In this document: positions 34,214 through 43,154 of the stretch, in pieces
Numbering within the stretch: position 1 is the first letter of the stretch
Layout: each line of letters starts with the position of its first letter
Source of the DNA: Marimonas arenosa
Lineage (GTDB): Bacteria; Pseudomonadota; Alphaproteobacteria; Rhodobacterales; Rhodobacteraceae
Direction of reading: 5' to 3'
Assembly (NCBI RefSeq): GCF_030848945.1
Contig: NZ_JANHAX010000001.1
Span: 1-64,000, forward strand
DNA: 64,000 nucleotides
Made by a program: the position numbers and the translations under genes
The notes under the pieces: model-generated
Told to the model about the DNA's origin: nothing
Database searches by the model: none
What the model saw: the letters and a program-made list of their open reading frames with translations, nothing else

Positions 34214-34582
34214 ATGCTGAAACACCGCGGCTTTCCCGGCCGTCTTCCCGGCACCGATTTCCAGTTCACCATACGTCGCGCTAACCCCCGCGGGATCACG
34301 CCGCTGAAAGCGCGCGAGCGGTTCCGCGACCGCCGGCCGGCCGACCGTCGCGCCGACGAGGCGTTCCTGGCCGCGCTGTGGGCCTATTTCGGCGAGAGTC
34401 CGTTCGAGCGCGGCAATCTCGACGCCGGTCGGCTGAACTGGCTGTTCGGCCGCGAGGTGATTCCCGCCGAGGATCCGTTCGATCCGGAAAGCTACGAGGC
34501 GCTTCTGAGAATCGATGTCGACGCCGCCCGCGCGGCCTTTCCGCAGGTTTTCGAGGCAGACGAGTGGGGGGGATCGGCATGA
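34214..34582 (+). CDS. Hypothetical protein in the pcc locus
   Basis: A 122-residue soluble protein of unknown function. It is rich in arginine and acidic residues with no signal sequence. The N-terminus LKHRGFPGRLPGTDFQFTIRRANPRGITPLKARERFRDRRPAD looks basic and extended. The second half (DEAFLAALWAYFGESPFERGNLDAGRLNWLFGREVIPAEDPFDPESYEAL) looks helical and has the regular composition of a real gene. The ATG at 34214 follows GGGGGACGG; an in-frame start 20 codons earlier would overlap the upstream hairpin. Confidence 0.7.
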   Translation: MLKHRGFPGRLPGTDFQFTIRRANPRGITPLKARERFRDRRPADRRADEAFLAALWAYFGESPFERGNLDAGRLNWLFGREVIPAEDPFDPESYEALLRIDVDAARAAFPQVFEADEWGGSA

Positions 34583-34922
34583 TTTCGCTTCCCGAGCGTC
34601 AGTTTGAGCGAATCCGCGCCCAAAATGCCCGCTGTGCTTGTGCCCGCTTGGCAACCTGCGCCGGTGGCCGCAATGTGATGACTGTAGTGGCGGTCTCACG
34701 CGAGACCGAGACGCATTGTCTGAACCGTTACCCTTCCCCTAAGGGGCGGACTGGTTGTCCCCAAGGCCGTCCGCCCCATTTTTCTGCCCCGGACTCAATG
34801 TGTTGCAGCATTCGGCGAGGCCCCGCCGATGACCTGGAGTCACGCAGATTGTGCTTCACAAACCTGAACGAAGCCGCCATTCCGATGGTCGCAAGAACCA
34901 TAACGGAAAGAGGCAACTCAAA
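34583..34922. other. Gene-free stretch holding two RNA hairpins
   Basis: These 340 bases hold no convincing gene. Two inverted repeats stand out: CGGTCTC-ACGC-GAGACCG (34691-34708) and the terminator at 34743-34783. The remainder up to the next lipoprotein gene probably contains that gene's promoter, which I could not place with confidence. Confidence 0.6.
34743..34783 (+). terminator. Rho-independent terminator
   Basis: GGGGCGGAC (34743-34751) pairs with GTCCGCCCC (34769-34777) across a 17-base loop and is followed by ATTTTT (34778-34783). It would end transcripts arriving from the pccB side. Confidence 0.65.
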
Positions 34923-35132
34923 ATGCGCACACCACTCACGGTTCGACTTGCCGCGCTCGTGTCGCTCGCCGTCGTTGCGGCCTGCGGGGAAACGCCGGTC
35001 GAACAGGCGCTCATGGGCGGCGGTGCCGGGGCAGCCACGGCAATGGTATTGGATGGCAGCGTTGCCACCGGCGCCGTCGTCGGTGCCGCGGCCAACGTGG
35101 TCTACTGCCAGAAATACCCGACGCGCTGCTGA
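34923..35132 (+). CDS. Small glycine-zipper lipoprotein
   Basis: A 69-residue lipoprotein precursor. The signal sequence ends in the lipobox VVAAC (lipidated C near residue 21). The mature part contains GGGAGAATAMVLDG and GAVVGAAANVV, a glycine/alanine-zipper pattern typical of small membrane-associated lipoproteins, and ends with two cysteines (YCQKYPTRC). The ATG at 34923 has AAAGAGG upstream. A terminator on each side (34743-34783 and 35181-35216) makes it an independent transcript between pccB and pccA. Its function is unknown. Confidence 0.78.
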   Translation: MRTPLTVRLAALVSLAVVAACGETPVEQALMGGGAGAATAMVLDGSVATGAVVGAAANVVYCQKYPTRC

Positions 35133-35180
35133 CCGCGGCAGCGTCGTAAACCCCGCACACGCGCGGGCCAGCCTTTTTCG

Positions 35181-35216
35181 GGCCACCACCGGGCATTCGC
35201 CCGGCGGTGGCCTTTT
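35181..35216 (+). terminator. Strong rho-independent terminator before pccA
   Basis: GGCCACCACCGGGC and GCCCGGCGGTGGCC form a 14-base stem with one mismatch and the loop ATTC, directly followed by TTTT. It ends the lipoprotein transcript, so pccA (start 35273) needs read-through or its own promoter in the 56 bases left. Confidence 0.75.
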
Positions 35217-35272
35217 GCATGCCAAATCCTCGGGGGGGCAATCCCCGGGCGAAACGACGGAAGGGACGCGAC

Positions 35273-37273
35273 ATGTTCAAGAAGATCCTGATTGCCAACC
35301 GGGGCGAGATCGCCTGCCGGGTAATCAAGACAGCCCGCAAGATGGGCATCGCCACGGTGGCGATCTATTCGGATGCAGACCGCAACGCGCTGCATGTGCA
35401 GATGGCCGACGAGGCGGTGCATATCGGCCCGCCGCCCGCGAACCAATCCTATATCGTGATTGGAAACGTGATGCGGGCGATCAAGGAAACCGGCGCCGAG
35501 GCGGTGCATCCGGGCTACGGTTTCCTGAGTGAAAACAGCAAGTTCGCCGAGGCGTTGGAAGAGGCGGGTGTCGCCTTCATCGGCCCGCCCAAGGGGGCGA
35601 TCGAGGCGATGGGCGACAAGATCACCTCGAAGAAGATCGCCCAGGACGCCAAAGTCTCGACCGTGCCGGGCTATATGGGTTTGATCGAGGACGCCGATGA
35701 GGCGGTGAAGATCTCCAACGAAATCGGATACCCGGTCATGATCAAGGCCAGTGCCGGCGGCGGTGGCAAGGGCATGCGCATTGCTTGGAACGACGAAGAG
35801 GCGCGCGAAGGCTTCCAGAGCTCGAAGAACGAGGCGGCCAGTTCGTTCGGCGACGATCGCATCTTTATCGAAAAATTCGTGACCCAGCCGCGCCACATCG
35901 AAATCCAGGTGCTCTGTGACAACCACGGCAACGGCATCTATCTGGGCGAGCGCGAATGCTCGATCCAGCGCCGCAACCAGAAGGTGGTGGAAGAGGCTCC
36001 GAGCCCGTTCCTCGACGAGGCGACCCGCAAGGCGATGGGCGAACAGGCCGTCGCCTTGGCCAAGGCGGTGGGCTACAGCTCGGCGGGCACGGTGGAATTC
36101 ATCGTCGACGGGCAGAAAAACTTCTATTTCCTCGAAATGAACACCCGCTTGCAGGTGGAACACCCGGTGACCGAGCTGATCACCGGCGTCGATCTGGTCG
36201 AACAGATGATCCGGGTCGCTGACGGTGAGAAGCTGGCGCTTGCGCAGAAGGACGTTAAGCTCAACGGTTGGGCGATCGAGAACCGGCTCTATGCCGAAGA
36301 TCCTTATCGCGGTTTCCTGCCTTCGATCGGGCGGCTGACGCAGTACAACCCGCCGGAAGAAGTGGTGGAACCGGGGCACATCGTGCGCAACGATACTGGC
36401 GTCTATGACGGCGGCGAGATCAGCATGTATTACGACCCGATGATCGCCAAGCTCTGCACCTGGGCGCCGAGCCGCGAAGAGGCCATCGAGCACATGAGGA
36501 ACGCCCTGGATGCCTTTGAAATAGAAGGGATCGGTCACAATTTGCCGTTCCTCAGTGCGGTGATGGACCATCCCCGCTTCATTTCCGGCGACATCACCAC
36601 GGCCTTCATCGCCGAGGAGTATCCCGACGGGTTCGCCGGGGTCGAATTGCCCGAGTCGACGCTGCGCCGCATTGCCGCTGCCTGCGCCGCGATGCACCGG
36701 GTGGCCGAGATCCGGCGCACCCGCGTTTCGGGACGGATGGACAACCACGAACGGCGTGTTGGAAGCGACTGGGTGGTCAGCTTGCAGGGCGAAAGCTTCC
36801 CGGTCACCATCGCCGCCGACCACGACGGCTCCACCGTGACTTTCGAAGACGGCACCCGGCACCGGGTCACCGGCGATTGGACCCCGGGCAAGAGTCTGGC
36901 CGACATGGTTGTCGATGGTGAGCCGCTGGTGCTCAAGGTCGGAAAGATCTCGGGCGGGTTCCGTATCCGTTCGCGAGGCGCCGATCTCAAGGTCCACGTC
37001 CGCACCTCGCGCCAGACGGAACTGGCCGCCTTAATGCCCGAGAAACTTCCGCCTGATACATCCAAGATGCTGCTCTGCCCGATGCCGGGCCTGATCGTGA
37101 AGGTCGATGTCGAAGTCGGGCAGGAGGTTCAGGAGGGCCAGGCGCTCTGCACCGTCGAGGCGATGAAGATGGAAAATATCCTGCGGGCCGAGAAGAAGGC
37201 CATCGTGTCCAAGATCAACGCCGGCCCGGGCGACAGCCTGGCGGTGGACGACGTGATCATGGAGTTCGAATAG
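35273..37273 (+). CDS. pccA: Propionyl-CoA carboxylase, alpha (biotin carboxylase/carrier) subunit
   Basis: A 666-residue subunit that carboxylates biotin with ATP and bicarbonate. Domains in order: biotin carboxylase (residues 1 to about 445) starting FKKILIANRGEIACRV, with the ATP-binding glycine loop KASAGGGGKGMR and the catalytic EMNTRLQVEHPVTE; a linking beta-barrel (about 455-590); and the biotin carrier domain with AMKM (biotinyl K632). The ATG at 35273 follows GGAAGGGA. It works with PccB in the methylmalonyl-CoA route; a strong terminator stands just upstream. Confidence 0.96.
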   Translation: MFKKILIANRGEIACRVIKTARKMGIATVAIYSDADRNALHVQMADEAVHIGPPPANQSYIVIGNVMRAIKETGAEAVHPGYGFLSENSKFAEALEEAGVAFIGPPKGAIEAMGDKITSKKIAQDAKVSTVPGYMGLIEDADEAVKISNEIGYPVMIKASAGGGGKGMRIAWNDEEAREGFQSSKNEAASSFGDDRIFIEKFVTQPRHIEIQVLCDNHGNGIYLGERECSIQRRNQKVVEEAPSPFLDEATRKAMGEQAVALAKAVGYSSAGTVEFIVDGQKNFYFLEMNTRLQVEHPVTELITGVDLVEQMIRVADGEKLALAQKDVKLNGWAIENRLYAEDPYRGFLPSIGRLTQYNPPEEVVEPGHIVRNDTGVYDGGEISMYYDPMIAKLCTWAPSREEAIEHMRNALDAFEIEGIGHNLPFLSAVMDHPRFISGDITTAFIAEEYPDGFAGVELPESTLRRIAAACAAMHRVAEIRRTRVSGRMDNHERRVGSDWVVSLQGESFPVTIAADHDGSTVTFEDGTRHRVTGDWTPGKSLADMVVDGEPLVLKVGKISGGFRIRSRGADLKVHVRTSRQTELAALMPEKLPPDTSKMLLCPMPGLIVKVDVEVGQEVQEGQALCTVEAMKMENILRAEKKAIVSKINAGPGDSLAVDDVIMEFE

Positions 37274-37277
37274 GGCG

Positions 37278-37808
37278 ATGACCGGCGGCGGGTGTCAAGG
37301 CAGGCCAAATGGAACGGGGGCCATGCTGGCCCTGACCGGCCTGCTGACGCTCACCGCCTGCGACCGTCATTCCGAGGACGAAGCCCGCACGCTGCTTTCC
37401 GGCTGGGTCGATCTCGGCGATACGCTCTATTTCGAAAGCCAAAGCGGCTGCACGGCTGGGGTGTTCCGGGTGAAATCGGCGGACGTGAAGGCGCGTGTGC
37501 CGGTGTTCGACTCGGCGCAGGCCGTGGTCATGAACGGCAAGCAGGAGGGTCCCTTTGCACTGCGAGAGCCGGGCAAGACCGCCGATCAACTGTTCATTGA
37601 CCTGATGAATGCCCATCGTCCGACCGGAGTCGCGGTGCAGTCGGCCAGTGTCGAGGCGCGGCCCTGCATGAACGACAAGGCGCGCAACTCGTTCTTTTCC
37701 GTGTTGAATGCCGACCGTTCGGTGGTGATCTTCTCGCGGGCCGACCGCGCCTATGCCGTGCTCGATCCCCTGCGCGGCATCGTGATGTTGACCAGCGGGG
37801 GCGAATGA
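37278..37808 (+). CDS. Lipoprotein of unknown function downstream of pccA
   Basis: A 176-residue protein with a hydrophobic N-terminal segment ending in a lipobox (LTLTAC), so it is probably an inner- or outer-membrane lipoprotein. The start could be the ATG at 37278 or the one at 37323 (GGGGG upstream); the latter gives a very short signal. The mature part has SGCTAGVFRV and ARPCMNDKARNSFFSV, with two cysteines that may pair. It begins 4 bases after pccA and so should be co-transcribed. I do not recognise the family. Confidence 0.72.
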   Translation: MTGGGCQGRPNGTGAMLALTGLLTLTACDRHSEDEARTLLSGWVDLGDTLYFESQSGCTAGVFRVKSADVKARVPVFDSAQAVVMNGKQEGPFALREPGKTADQLFIDLMNAHRPTGVAVQSASVEARPCMNDKARNSFFSVLNADRSVVIFSRADRAYAVLDPLRGIVMLTSGGE

Positions 37809-37827
37809 TGCCGCGCGCGCATTGGGT

Positions 37828-38262
37828 TCAGTCGTTGCGCAGTTCCTCGCGGCGGATCTGCATCTTGTCGATCGAGCGCGAGATTTCCCGAACGTGCCAC
37901 GGTCGGGGTTTTCGCAGGTATACGTGCCCGTCCTTCCCGATCAACACCAGCATGAAGCCGCGGGGACGAAATTTCTCACGCAGTTCCGACATACGCGTCG
38001 GATCGGTGTCGATCAGAACGATCACGTCGCGCTCCACGAGATCTTCCACTCGCGCCTCGATCAGCGCCATCTGCTCCTCGAAGCGTGGGTCACCGGGGCT
38101 GTCAGAGAAGATCACCAGCAGCCGGTTTCTCCAGAGGAATTTAGACAAATCCGCGTCACTGACGGTTTCCGCCGACGGCGCAAGCCGCGGTGGAAGACCG
38201 TTCTGCGCGATTGCCGGAACGGCAAAAAATACTGCAATTACAAATACCAATACCGCTTTCAT
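37828..38262 (-). CDS. DUF4174 family exported protein
   Basis: A 144-residue periplasmic protein of the DUF4174 type. Residues 1-19 are a signal peptide ending at AIAQ. The core reads LSKFLWRNRLLVIFSDSPGDPRFEEQ, a thioredoxin-like beta-alpha opening without active-site cysteines. It continues with RDVIVLIDTDP and FRPRGFMLVLIGKDGHVYLRKPRPW, which is the family's conserved end. The role is unknown. It is convergent with the pccA-lipoprotein unit and divergent from the sulfotransferase-like gene. Confidence 0.85.
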   Translation of the reverse strand: MKAVLVFVIAVFFAVPAIAQNGLPPRLAPSAETVSDADLSKFLWRNRLLVIFSDSPGDPRFEEQMALIEARVEDLVERDVIVLIDTDPTRMSELREKFRPRGFMLVLIGKDGHVYLRKPRPWHVREISRSIDKMQIRREELRND

Positions 38263-38376
38263 GGCGCCTCCTGCGGTTGATGATATAAGCGGTCTGCGCG
38301 CAATTGCGACCATGAAATGCATTGCGCCCGAAAAAACCTGCGCCGTTAAGCGCTTTGTCAGCACTGGGAGGACAGT

Positions 38377-39408
38377 ATGACCCCTGCAGTTCTCTCCCAG
38401 CCGCGATACGCGGTTCTTGCTGACATGGGGCGACGGATCATGGACGTCATTCTTCACATCGGTGCGCAGCGCACGGCGACGACGACATTTCAGGCCTATC
38501 TGCGCGCCAACGCGCCGGGGCTCGCCGCGCAGGGTGTCGGGTTCTGGGGACCGCTGCGCACGCGCCATGGCGGCCTGCTCAGCGGCATCCTGCCCGATCA
38601 AACGGACGACCGGGGCAACCCGGTCATCCCCGAGGCGCAACGCCTCGATCGTGCGCGCCGCCGCATCTGTGCGCAGGTCGAGACGGTAGCGCGCCGCGGG
38701 TTCAGTCACCTGATCATCAGCGATGAAAACATCCTCGGCACGGTGCGCCAAAATCTGCGGGCGCTGGCGCTGTATCCGCAGGCCGGCGAACGTCTGGGGC
38801 GCTTCGCCACCGCCTTCGACGGTGCCGTCGGCCGCGTGGTGCTGTCGTTGCGCGCGCTTGACGACTACTGGGCCTCGGCCTGGGCCTTCGCTGTGGGGCG
38901 CGGCCATCGGCTGCCGTCCCCGGGCGAGCTCGACCGGCTGGTCGTGTCCAGACGCAGCTGGCAACAGGTGATCAAGGACGTGGCGGCGGCCTTTCCCGGC
39001 GCAGACCTCCAGGTTCATGCCCATGAAATACATGCTAGCCGCCCCGACCAGCGGTTGCGCCAGATGGTCGATGGCGCCATCACCGCGCCGATGAAGGACG
39101 CGCGACACTGGCTGCACCGGGCCCCGGACCTGCCGCAGCTGCGGGCGCGTCTTGCAGCACGCGGCGGCGATCCCGAAACCTTGCCCGCGGGCGGCGGTCG
39201 CTGGCAACTGTTCAACAGCGACCAGGCCACGCGCTTACGTCAAACACATGAGGACGACCTGCTCTGGCTTGCCGCCGGGGCAGGGGGGCTTGCCACACTC
39301 ATCGAGGAAGATCAGCCGGACCAGGCGGGGGACAACCTGCCGGGCGGCGCAACGACAAGAGGACAAGAGGATGACCAACAAGACCGAAGACTGGCGCGCA
39401 CTGGCTGA
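38377..39408 (+). CDS. Sulfotransferase-like P-loop protein
   Basis: A 343-residue protein whose N-terminal motif [16 protein letters not shown] fits the 5'-phosphosulfate-binding loop of sulfotransferases. [13 protein letters not shown] and the [15 protein letters not shown] region fit the rest of such a fold. The substrate is unknown, and some homologues lack proven activity. The start is either the ATG at 38377 (GGAGG upstream) or the one at 38440, just before the P-loop. Its 3' end overlaps the methylmalonyl-CoA mutase gene by 38 bases in another frame, so the two are likely co-transcribed. Confidence 0.72.
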   Translation: MTPAVLSQPRYAVLADMGRRIMDVILHIGAQRTATTTFQAYLRANAPGLAAQGVGFWGPLRTRHGGLLSGILPDQTDDRGNPVIPEAQRLDRARRRICAQVETVARRGFSHLIISDENILGTVRQNLRALALYPQAGERLGRFATAFDGAVGRVVLSLRALDDYWASAWAFAVGRGHRLPSPGELDRLVVSRRSWQQVIKDVAAAFPGADLQVHAHEIHASRPDQRLRQMVDGAITAPMKDARHWLHRAPDLPQLRARLAARGGDPETLPAGGGRWQLFNSDQATRLRQTHEDDLLWLAAGAGGLATLIEEDQPDQAGDNLPGGATTRGQEDDQQDRRLARTG

Positions 39409-41500
39409 GAAAGAGCTCCGCGGCCGGCCGCTCGACGATCTGACCTGGAACACGCTCGAAGGCATCGCGGTCAAACCGCTCTATACCGAGGCCGACATCG
39501 CCAGCCTGCCGCAGATGGGCGAAGTGCCGGGCGTCGGGCCGTTCACCCGCGGCGTGCGCGCCACGATGTATGCCGGCCGGCCCTGGACGATTCGGCAATA
39601 TGCCGGTTTTTCCACCGCCGAAGCAAGCAACGCCTTCTACCGCAAGGCGCTGGCCGCCGGGCAGCAGGGCGTGTCCGTCGCCTTCGACCTGGCGACCCAC
39701 CGTGGCTATGACAGCGACCACCCCCGCGTGGTCGGCGATGTCGGCAAGGCGGGCGTCGCCATCGACAGCGTCGAAGACATGAAGATCCTGTTCGACGGTA
39801 TCCCGCTCGACAAGGTGTCGGTCAGTATGACGATGAACGGCGCGGTGATCCCGATCCTGGCCAATTTCATCGTCACCGGAGAAGAGCAGGGGCACGACAA
39901 ATCGGTGCTGGCGGGCACCATCCAGAACGACATTCTGAAGGAGTTCATGGTGCGCAACACCTATATCTACCCGCCCGCGCCCTCGATGCGGATCATCTCC
40001 GACATCATCGCCTATACCTCGGATCACATGCCCAAGTTCAACTCGATCTCGATCTCCGGCTACCACATGCAGGAGGCCGGCGCGAACCTGGTGCAGGAAC
40101 TGGCCTACACCCTGGCCGATGGCCGCGAATATGTCCGCGCCGCGATCGACGCCGGCATGGATGTCGACAAGTTCGCCGGCCGGCTCAGCTTCTTCTTCGC
40201 CATCGGTATGAATTTCTTCATGGAGGCCGCCAAGCTGCGCGCCGCGCGGCTTCTGTGGCACCGGGTGATGACCGAGTTCGGTGCCAAGCAGGAACGCTCG
40301 AAGATGCTGCGCACCCATTGCCAGACATCCGGCGTCAGCCTGCAGGAGCAGGACCCCTACAACAACGTCATCCGCACCGCCTACGAGGCGATGGCGGCGG
40401 TGCTGGGCGGCACCCAGTCGCTGCACACCAACGCGCTCGACGAGGCGATTGCGCTGCCCACCGATTTTTCGGCACGAATTGCGCGCAATACGCAGCTGAT
40501 TTTGCAGGAGGAAACCGGCATCACCAAAGTTGTCGACCCGCTGGCCGGCTCCTACTACGTCGAGGCGCTCACCAACGAGTTGGCCGAGAAGGCCTGGGCG
40601 CTGATGCAAGAGGTCGAGGAAATGGGCGGCATGACCAAGGCGGTCGAAAGCGGTATGCCCAAGCTCAGGATCGAGGAATCGGCGGCCACACGCCAGGCGT
40701 TGATCGACCGCGGGCAGGAGGTGATCGTCGGCGTCAACAAGTACCGGCTCGACAAGGAAGACGAGATCGACATTCTCGACATCGACAACCAGGCGGTGCG
40801 CGAAGCCCAGATCGCCCGACTCGAGAAGATCCGCGGCACGCGCGACGAGGCCGCGACCCAAACCGCGCTCGACGAATTGACGCGCCGCGCGAAGGAGGGC
40901 GGCAATCTTCTGGAAGCCGCGGTCGAGGCCGCAAGGGCAAGGGCCAGCGTGGGGGAAATCAGCATGGCTATGGAAAAGGAATTCGGCCGCCACCGCGCCG
41001 AGGTGAAGACGCTGGCCGGGGTCTATGGTGCAGCCTACGAAGGCGATGAAGGCTTCGCTGCGATTCAGAAAAGCATTGAAGCATTCGCCGAAGAGGAAGG
41101 CCGTCGACCGCGCCTTCTGGTGGTCAAGATGGGCCAGGACGGCCATGACCGCGGTGCCAAGGTGATCGCCACCGCCTTTGCCGATATCGGCTTCGACGTC
41201 GATGTCGGCCCGCTGTTTCAGACCCCGGAAGAGGCCGCTCAGGATGCAGTCGACAACGACGTGCACGTGGTCGGTATCTCGAGTCAGGCGGCGGGTCACA
41301 AGACGCTGGCGCCGCAGCTGATCGAGGCGCTGAAGGAAAAGGATGCCGAGGACATCATCGTGATTTGCGGCGGAGTGATCCCGCAGCAGGATTACGACTT
41401 CCTCAAGAAAGCCGGCGTCAAGGCGATCTTCGGTCCGGGCACCAACATTCCCCAGGCGGCCCAGGAAATCCTCGATCTGATCCGCGCCGCCCGCGACTGA
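39371..41500 (+). CDS. mcm: Methylmalonyl-CoA mutase, B12-dependent
   Basis: A 709-residue single-chain mutase converting methylmalonyl-CoA to succinyl-CoA, the last step of propionyl-CoA use. The TIM-barrel domain (1 to about 550) has [20 protein letters not shown] and [16 protein letters not shown]. The C-terminal cobalamin domain has the DxHxxG motif (GQDGHDRG, lower axial H592) with [12 protein letters not shown] and the GG-containing [11 protein letters not shown]. The ATG at 39371 has GAGG before it. It follows pccB and pccA in the same locus; the epimerase gene is not in the window. Confidence 0.96.
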   Translation: MTNKTEDWRALAEKELRGRPLDDLTWNTLEGIAVKPLYTEADIASLPQMGEVPGVGPFTRGVRATMYAGRPWTIRQYAGFSTAEASNAFYRKALAAGQQGVSVAFDLATHRGYDSDHPRVVGDVGKAGVAIDSVEDMKILFDGIPLDKVSVSMTMNGAVIPILANFIVTGEEQGHDKSVLAGTIQNDILKEFMVRNTYIYPPAPSMRIISDIIAYTSDHMPKFNSISISGYHMQEAGANLVQELAYTLADGREYVRAAIDAGMDVDKFAGRLSFFFAIGMNFFMEAAKLRAARLLWHRVMTEFGAKQERSKMLRTHCQTSGVSLQEQDPYNNVIRTAYEAMAAVLGGTQSLHTNALDEAIALPTDFSARIARNTQLILQEETGITKVVDPLAGSYYVEALTNELAEKAWALMQEVEEMGGMTKAVESGMPKLRIEESAATRQALIDRGQEVIVGVNKYRLDKEDEIDILDIDNQAVREAQIARLEKIRGTRDEAATQTALDELTRRAKEGGNLLEAAVEAARARASVGEISMAMEKEFGRHRAEVKTLAGVYGAAYEGDEGFAAIQKSIEAFAEEEGRRPRLLVVKMGQDGHDRGAKVIATAFADIGFDVDVGPLFQTPEEAAQDAVDNDVHVVGISSQAAGHKTLAPQLIEALKEKDAEDIIVICGGVIPQQDYDFLKKAGVKAIFGPGTNIPQAAQEILDLIRAARD

Positions 41501-41540
41501 AAACAGAAAAAGAAACGGAGGCCCGATCATGGGCCTCCGT
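41501..41540 (-). terminator. Rho-independent terminator after the tail-collar gene pair
   Basis: ACGGAGGCCC (41515-41524) pairs perfectly with GGGCCTCCGT (41531-41540). On the minus strand the hairpin is followed by TTTCTTTTTCTGTTT, an ideal end for the minus-strand genes. It may also slow transcripts leaving mcm. Confidence 0.8.
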
Positions 41541-41578
41541 GCGTGTCGTTTCTTACAAGCCTGTCCGTCGGCACCGGC

Positions 41579-42217
41579 TCAGTTGCGCGATGGAAAAACC
41601 CCGTTCAGCGCGATGCACCACTTCATCGCCAGGTACGGTCCGCGATGGGTCACCGGTTGGTTGCCGCCGGTATTGGAAATCATGCCGGGATCCATCTGCT
41701 TGTCCGGCGGTCCGTCGTGATAGGCGGTGTATTTCGTGGCGTTCGGATCCGCCGGGATCGGCGCGACGATGGCAATGAAATCATTGCCCGGCCCGCCCTT
41801 GTCGCCGCCGTCGGCGACGGCGTTCACCATGTGGTTGTGCGACGGCAATTGCTGGGTGGTCACGGTGAAGCGTTCCGTGCCACCCCGCTGGCCCTGTAGA
41901 TAGGTGGCAAGGCCGGGGCCGCTGCCATACCCGATCGGGGCGCGACCGCGCAGATCGGGGAGCGCGAAACTTGTGCGGCAGTCACCGCCGAAGCTGCATC
42001 CCAGAAGCGAGAACAGCGCCTGGTAGTTGTTGATGGGCAAAATTGCCCCATTGGCCTCTGCCCAGTTCCGTGGGCAGAAATTGAACCCGACAAGCATCGT
42101 TTCGCCGATATAGGGGTTGTCCCCGGCAGCGCCCCGTGCCGGGGTCATGGTCACGAACGCAGCGGCGAGCCCAAGGGCTGTCACCCCGGCCTTCAATTTG
42201 GAAACTGAATTGGTCAT
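41579..42217 (-). CDS. Exported tail-collar domain protein, copy 1
   Basis: A 212-residue protein with a signal peptide (about residues 1-29) in front of a phage tail collar/microcystin-dependent-protein fold: YIGETMLVGFNFCPRNWAEANG, LFSLLGCSFGGD, FALPDLRGRAPIGYGSGPGL and the metal-type QLPSHNHMVNAV. In this fold HxH residues bind iron or zinc in trimeric tail fibres. No phage genes are nearby, so it is a cellular, exported version of unknown role. It lies 50 bases after a close paralogue and before a terminator, which makes the pair one operon. The start at 42217 has AGGAC upstream. Confidence 0.85.
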   Translation of the reverse strand: MTNSVSKLKAGVTALGLAAAFVTMTPARGAAGDNPYIGETMLVGFNFCPRNWAEANGAILPINNYQALFSLLGCSFGGDCRTSFALPDLRGRAPIGYGSGPGLATYLQGQRGGTERFTVTTQQLPSHNHMVNAVADGGDKGGPGNDFIAIVAPIPADPNATKYTAYHDGPPDKQMDPGMISNTGGNQPVTHRGPYLAMKWCIALNGVFPSRN

Positions 42218-42267
42218 TTTCGTCCTCGCAAGAGTTCTTTGGCTGTCATGTGTGTCTGTTCCGCCGG

Positions 42268-42906
42268 TCAGTTGCGGGACGGGAAGATGCCCTGCGTGAC
42301 AATGCACCACTTCATCGCCAGGTAAGGTCCGCGATGGGTCACCGGCTGGCTGCCTCCGTTGTTCGAGACCATGCCGGGATCCATCTGCCTGTCGGGCGGC
42401 CCGTCGTGGTAGGCCGAGTACTTGGTGGCGTTGGGGTCGGCTGGGACCGGTGCGACAATTGAAAGGTAGTCATTGCCTGGCCCGCCCTTGTCGCCGCCTT
42501 CGCCAACGGCGTTCACCATGTGGTTGTGCGATGGCATTTGCTGGGTGGCCATGGTGAAGCTCTCGGCTCCGCCGCGCTGCCCCCAGCTGTAGTTGCCAAG
42601 GCCCGGGCCCGCCCCGTATCCGATCGCGGTGCGGCCGCGCAGGTCGGGCAGGCCGAACGTCGTGCGACCATCGCCGCCAAAGGTTGTTCCAAGCAGTGAG
42701 AACAGAGCCGTATTCTGTGAAATAGCAAGCAGTTGGCCTGCCGCCTCTAACGTCGCACGCGGGCAAAAATTGTACCCGACAAGCATGAGCTCGCCGATAT
42801 AGGCGTCGGTGCCGGCCTCGGCCCGGGTCGTTCCCAGCGGTGAAATAGCGACGGCAAGTCCCAACGCCGCAGCGCTGCAGGTGATTTTCATTTTCAGGTA
42901 GGTCAT
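42268..42906 (-). CDS. Exported tail-collar domain protein, copy 2
   Basis: A 212-residue paralogue of the downstream gene with the same length and motif order: signal peptide (about 1-27), YIGELMLVGYNFCPRATLEAAG, LFSLLGTTFGGD, FGLPDLRGRTAIGYGAGPGL, QMPSHNHMVNAV and the shared C-terminus ending IFPSRN. The last 60 residues are almost identical between copies while the middles differ. It is the first gene of the pair and has AAGGA before the ATG at 42906. A surface or periplasmic binding role is possible. Nothing in the context decides it. Confidence 0.85.
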   Translation of the reverse strand: MTYLKMKITCSAAALGLAVAISPLGTTRAEAGTDAYIGELMLVGYNFCPRATLEAAGQLLAISQNTALFSLLGTTFGGDGRTTFGLPDLRGRTAIGYGAGPGLGNYSWGQRGGAESFTMATQQMPSHNHMVNAVGEGGDKGGPGNDYLSIVAPVPADPNATKYSAYHDGPPDRQMDPGMVSNNGGSQPVTHRGPYLAMKWCIVTQGIFPSRN

Positions 42907-43154
42907 GACTGCATCCTTGTGCAAAAGTCTCAATGGCTGAATCAATATGCCCGGTCATCTTCGCCCGGAACAAAATAAAAGGGCGAGACCGAAAACTGAC
43001 TAACAGAATCACATTATGGCGCGCCGCGGTTCTTTTTCAAAATACTTCCGCGCGCAGCCGCGCCAGGTGACGCTCGGTCCCTTGAATTTGGGGCTTGCAA
43101 TTCGCGTCACGCGCCAGAGGATTGCGGATAAGCTTTTCTGACCGGCGGGGTGTC

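Noticed and set aside
33795..34220. A 141-codon plus-strand frame starting after the DUF6497-like gene
   Set aside because: It covers the DnaA boxes and the lipoprotein gene in another frame, and its second half is an Arg/Ser/Pro-rich shadow.
35102..36997. A 631-codon minus-strand open frame opposite pccA
   Set aside because: Shadow of the biotin carboxylase gene without domain features.
39299..41530. A 743-codon minus-strand open frame opposite mcm
   Set aside because: It mirrors the mutase gene almost exactly and shows no motifs; a coding shadow.
41579..42906. Tail-collar proteins as part of a prophage
   Set aside because: Both have signal peptides and no integrase, capsid, terminase or other tail genes surround them.
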